Origin: Dyella_B humi
GTDB taxonomy: Bacteria > Pseudomonadota > Gammaproteobacteria > Xanthomonadales > Rhodanobacteraceae
DNA: 64,000 bases
Direction: 5' to 3'
NCBI RefSeq assembly: GCF_044904605.1
Contig: NZ_JADIKI010000022.1
Coordinates: forward strand, 1,240,001 to 1,304,000
The notes under the pieces are model-generated. The model ran no database searches. It was not told the DNA's origin and was given only the letters and a program-made list of their open reading frames with translations. The position numbers were made by a program, and so were the translations under genes. The first letter of the stretch is position 1, and every line of letters begins with the position of its first letter. Below, piece after piece: positions 61,418-64,000 of the stretch.

Positions 61418-62398
61418 ATGCATTTCGCCAAGGCAAAGGCTTCATCGTTCCCTTATTTCGTGGCCCTGGCCATCATCCTAGTCAACCTGGTTCTTGATGC
61501 CCTCAGCATCTACCGCATGCAGCACATGCCCAGCTTTGTGGCGGACAGTGCCTCGGCGGTGAACATGATGTATGTCGTGCTTGGCGGCCAATGGGTGGCC
61601 ATGGTGTTTTCCGCTGCGATCGGCCTAGGCTATGCGCAGTGGCTGATGGAGCGGCGGCGGGTCGATCTGCCCTGGTACGCCGTCGTGGGCGTGGCGGTCG
61701 TCTATGCCGTGCTTTCGATCGCCTTGAATTATGGCTGGCTGTATGCGCAGAAGGCGGCCATGGCGCACGCAGGCTTTGCTGGCATACAAGTCCTGGTTAT
61801 GGCGGGACTGTTCGTTACCCGCGTCGTTACGCTCATCGCGATCATGCTGCCGTTGTGGCTGGCATATTCTCTTGTGCGAGGGCGCTCGATATCGTCAGGT
61901 GAGATGCGCTGGCGGAGCTTGCTGATCTTCGCACTGCTGGTATGGACGTGGCATTTGATGATCGTGCAGCTGGCGCTGCCTTCCGCACTTGCCGCTGCCA
62001 GCGTGTATGGTCTCTATCTTTGGTCGATATCGCCGTGGATTTACCTGGCGTCCGTTGCGCTCGTGCTGCCGATATGGCTCGCGGCGCTGCTCGCATGGCC
62101 TGCATCGATGTCATCGGCACGTGTGTCGCGCGCCTTGCTTGCCAGCTTCCTGACAGCGATCGTCAACATCGTTTCATTGCTTGCCGTGGCCTTCGTTGCC
62201 GCGGCCGTCGTTTCCTATAGAGCTACTAGTGCTACGGAAAATGCCGCGACAGTAACTAGCCTCGCGCTGGTGGCGGCCTTGCTATGGTTCGTCATAACGC
62301 TGCCGCTGTGCTGGCTCGGCGTGAAGGCGCTCATGCGCAATGCAACGGGGAGCGTACCCGGCGAACAAAGCTATCGGCTCGGCGAAAGCTCGGTCTGA
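61418..62398 (+). CDS. Multi-pass membrane protein, function unknown
   Basis: The protein has 326 residues from the ATG at 61418 with AAGGA seven bases upstream. About eight hydrophobic helices are visible (FPYFVALAIILVNLVLDALS, VVGVAVVYAVLSIALNYGW, IQVLVMAGLFVTRVVTLIAI and others), with short loops and a polar C-terminal tail. No cofactor or transporter motif recognised. It lies between the repeat-rich gap and the convergent thiamine genes. Confidence 0.75.
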   Translation: MHFAKAKASSFPYFVALAIILVNLVLDALSIYRMQHMPSFVADSASAVNMMYVVLGGQWVAMVFSAAIGLGYAQWLMERRRVDLPWYAVVGVAVVYAVLSIALNYGWLYAQKAAMAHAGFAGIQVLVMAGLFVTRVVTLIAIMLPLWLAYSLVRGRSISSGEMRWRSLLIFALLVWTWHLMIVQLALPSALAAASVYGLYLWSISPWIYLASVALVLPIWLAALLAWPASMSSARVSRALLASFLTAIVNIVSLLAVAFVAAAVVSYRATSATENAATVTSLALVAALLWFVITLPLCWLGVKALMRNATGSVPGEQSYRLGESSV

Positions 62399-62408
62399 CC
62401 GTTTCCCA

Positions 62409-63050
62409 TCAACCCGGTCGACTGGCCAGGATGCGCTCCCATAGTTCTCTCGACGCCTGTTGAGGATCGGGTGTTCCACAAATGGCGGACACCACGGCGA
62501 TGCCGCTCGCACCCGTCGCCAATACGTCGCTGACGTGTTGCTGTTTCAGGCCGCCGATGGCGACGGCGGGAACGGGGCAAGCGGCCACGATTCGGGTCAG
62601 GCCGGCGAAGCCGATCGGCTGTTCGTGATCGGTCTTCGTAGGCGTGGCGAACACGGGACCGACGCCCACGTAATCGACCAGCGCCGGATCAACCGCCTGC
62701 GCCGCGCTTTCCGAATTCACCGACAGGCCGAGCAGCATGTTGAGCCCGATGCGTGCACGCGCCGACGCGGCAGGCATATCGCGCTGGCCGATGTGCAGTG
62801 CATCCACACCGGCTTCGATGGCTGCCTCGATATCGTCGTTCATCACGACCAGTGCAGGCGTATTGCGCAGCGCTTCTTTTACGCTGCGCGCCAAGGCGAT
62901 GCGCTCGGTCGTTGAAGCGCGTTTGTGCCGAACCTGAACCATCGTGGCGCCACCTGCGACGGCTTCGCGCGCGGTTTCCACCATCGAATGTTGCTGGCAA
63001 AGGTCGGGATCCAGCACCAGGTAGAGCGAAAGATCGAACGGCTTTTTCAT
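62409..63050 (-). CDS. thiE: Thiamine-phosphate synthase
   Basis: The protein has 213 residues from the ATG at 63050, which overlaps the thiM stop (ATGA). It joins hydroxymethylpyrimidine pyrophosphate and thiazole phosphate to thiamine phosphate. The TIM-barrel motifs are YLVLDPDL, MVQVRHKRAS, LVVMNDDIEAAIEAGVDALH, GQRDMP, VGVGPVFATPTKTDHEQPIG (thiazole-phosphate loop) and AIGGLKQQHV. It is co-translated with thiM in a thiazole salvage unit. Confidence 0.94.
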   Translation of the reverse strand: MKKPFDLSLYLVLDPDLCQQHSMVETAREAVAGGATMVQVRHKRASTTERIALARSVKEALRNTPALVVMNDDIEAAIEAGVDALHIGQRDMPAASARARIGLNMLLGLSVNSESAAQAVDPALVDYVGVGPVFATPTKTDHEQPIGFAGLTRIVAACPVPAVAIGGLKQQHVSDVLATGASGIAVVSAICGTPDPQQASRELWERILASRPG

Positions 63051-63850
63051 GCGTTGGTGACCTGTGCCTGCGCCTGCAACGTGTTTCCATCGAGGCGGGC
63101 CAGCGCATCGATGAATTGCCATGCGAACGAACCGGGACCCGACGCCTGTTGCGCGGCCTGCGATCCTGCCACGCTGAAGCAAGCCAGTGCGCTGACGGTG
63201 GCGGCCAGGGGTGAATCCGGTGTCACCGCCACGAAGGCACCGACCAAGCAGGTAAGGGCACAGCCCATTGCGGTTACCTTGGGCATCAGCGCCGACCCGC
63301 CCGCGATGCGCACACCATCCTGTCCATCGGTGACGAAGTCGATTTCTCCCGTCACGGCGATCACAGCATGCGTGCGCCGCGCCAGCACCATCGCCGACAC
63401 CTCCGCGCGTTCGACGCTATCACCGCTATCCACACCGCGCCCCGAACTGGTATCCCCGGCCAACGCCATGATCTCCGACGCATTGCCGCGAATCACCGCG
63501 GGCCGCAGCGCAAGCAGCTCTTCCACCGCCTTGCGGCGAAACGCGGTAGCGAAATGCGCCACCGGATCGAGCACCCACGGCTTGCCGCTTTCATTGGCAG
63601 CGCTGGCCGCGGCACGCATGCCTTCCAGCCAGTGCGATGAGAGTGTGCCGATGTTGATGGTGACGGCGCTTGCGATGTTCGCGAATTCGCCCGCTTCCTC
63701 CGGCGCATGCACCATCGCGGGGGATGCGCCGGAGGCGAGCAGCGTGTTGGCTGCGAAGTTCATCGCCACGTAATTGGTGATGCATTGAACCAGCGGGGAT
63801 TCGTGGCGCAGCTGATCGAGGAGATTGCCGTAGGAAGTGGGCAGGGGCAT
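63047..63850 (-). CDS. thiM: Hydroxyethylthiazole kinase
   Basis: This 267-residue ribokinase-like enzyme phosphorylates the thiamine thiazole alcohol. Motifs are VQCITNYVAMNFAANTLLA, GASPAMVHAPEEAGEF, PWVLDPVAHFAT, IRGNASEIMALAG, and the ATP/catalytic site VTAMGCALTCLVGAFVA. The gene overlaps thiE by four bases. No TPP riboswitch is seen in the 80 bases upstream before the divergent gene. Confidence 0.93.
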   Translation of the reverse strand: MPLPTSYGNLLDQLRHESPLVQCITNYVAMNFAANTLLASGASPAMVHAPEEAGEFANIASAVTINIGTLSSHWLEGMRAAASAANESGKPWVLDPVAHFATAFRRKAVEELLALRPAVIRGNASEIMALAGDTSSGRGVDSGDSVERAEVSAMVLARRTHAVIAVTGEIDFVTDGQDGVRIAGGSALMPKVTAMGCALTCLVGAFVAVTPDSPLAATVSALACFSVAGSQAAQQASGPGSFAWQFIDALARLDGNTLQAQAQVTNA

Positions 63851-63931
63851 GACAGATCGGTGCGAGCAAGGAGAGCCATTTTATTCTGAAACACCTCGGC
63901 GTGGATGGCGCGATGCCTTACCATTCGGCCA

Positions 63932-64000
63932 TGGCTACCGCGAAGAAGCAAAAGAAGCCCCGTTCGCTCCCACGCTCGTTCTATAACCGCGATCCTCTCA
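63932..64000 (+). CDS. Probable 3-methyladenine DNA glycosylase (AAG/MPG family), 5' end only
   Basis: Only the first 23 codons are in the window: a lysine-rich start MATAKKQKKPRS followed by LPRSFYNRDPL. LPRSFY-RD is the conserved beginning of the alkyladenine glycosylase (MPG) domain, where the enzyme then reads (V/T)ARxLLG. An in-frame ATG at 63914 is an alternative start. It is divergent from thiM with about 80 bp between. The call rests on a short motif. Confidence 0.6.

Noticed and set aside
63851..63931. Possible TPP riboswitch upstream of thiM
   Set aside because: The intergenic space is only about 80 bases and lacks the CUGAGA and ACC-type conserved boxes of the thi element.

Overview
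The window is high-GC DNA that looks like a gammaproteobacterium of the order Xanthomonadales, most likely Rhodanobacteraceae (Dyella, Rhodanobacter, Frateuria or Luteibacter-like). The reasons are a compact glycogen/trehalose operon of xanthomonad type, a long TonB-dependent receptor, an isoquinoline-oxidoreductase-type molybdenum hydroxylase, DUF2501, DUF4142 and KGG stress proteins, and many REPIN-like paired inverted repeats built on the core ATTCCGGCGAAGGCCGGAAT. The genus is an inference. No rRNA, tRNA, CRISPR array, insertion sequence or prophage was seen.

Layout. 1-4.9 kb: a molybdenum hydroxylase module (XdhC-type chaperone running off the left edge, divergent 2Fe-2S subunit, molybdopterin subunit and triheme cytochrome c). 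5-12 kb: secreted and envelope proteins (M13 metallopeptidase, GH16 glucanase, phosphodiesterase-family enzyme, an unassigned exported protein, a membrane protein). 12.4-16.5 kb: glutathione-dependent formaldehyde detoxification (class III alcohol dehydrogenase and S-formylglutathione hydrolase), a degenerate GGDEF membrane protein and a GFA-fold protein. 16.8-20 kb: an N-terminal-nucleophile acylase and a methyltransferase. 20.1-22.3 kb: a 28-codon membrane-peptide gene behind a textbook sigma-54 promoter with upstream activator palindromes, then a LysR/NmrA-like divergent pair. 22.6-28.9 kb: a glycosidase and small metabolic or stress proteins (YceI, AraC, SMP-30, DUF427, SRPBCC, DUF2501). 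29-34.5 kb: malic enzyme, a cryptic minus-strand mini-operon and a TonB receptor.

34.7-43.6 kb is a stress and signalling stretch: BON, two KGG proteins, a UdgX-type uracil-DNA glycosylase, a hybrid histidine kinase, DUF4142, a stand-alone receiver, an HWE-type kinase and a frameshifted DUF3309 gene. 43.7-57 kb is one minus-strand glycogen/trehalose operon, glgA-glgB-treZ-malQ-treY-(DUF2934)-glgX plus a 39-codon tail ORF, mostly with overlapping start and stop codons. GlgA and GlgB build branched glucan, GlgX and MalQ debranch and rearrange it, and TreY and TreZ convert its reducing ends to trehalose. 57.3-64 kb: an MscS-type channel, an alpha/beta hydrolase, a repeat-rich gap with a candidate small RNA, a membrane protein, thiM-thiE, and the first codons of a probable 3-methyladenine DNA glycosylase.

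The points most worth a second look are the sigma-54-controlled 28-residue peptide, a REPIN element translated in frame inside malQ, and several tiny genes or remnants that ordinary gene calling would miss.
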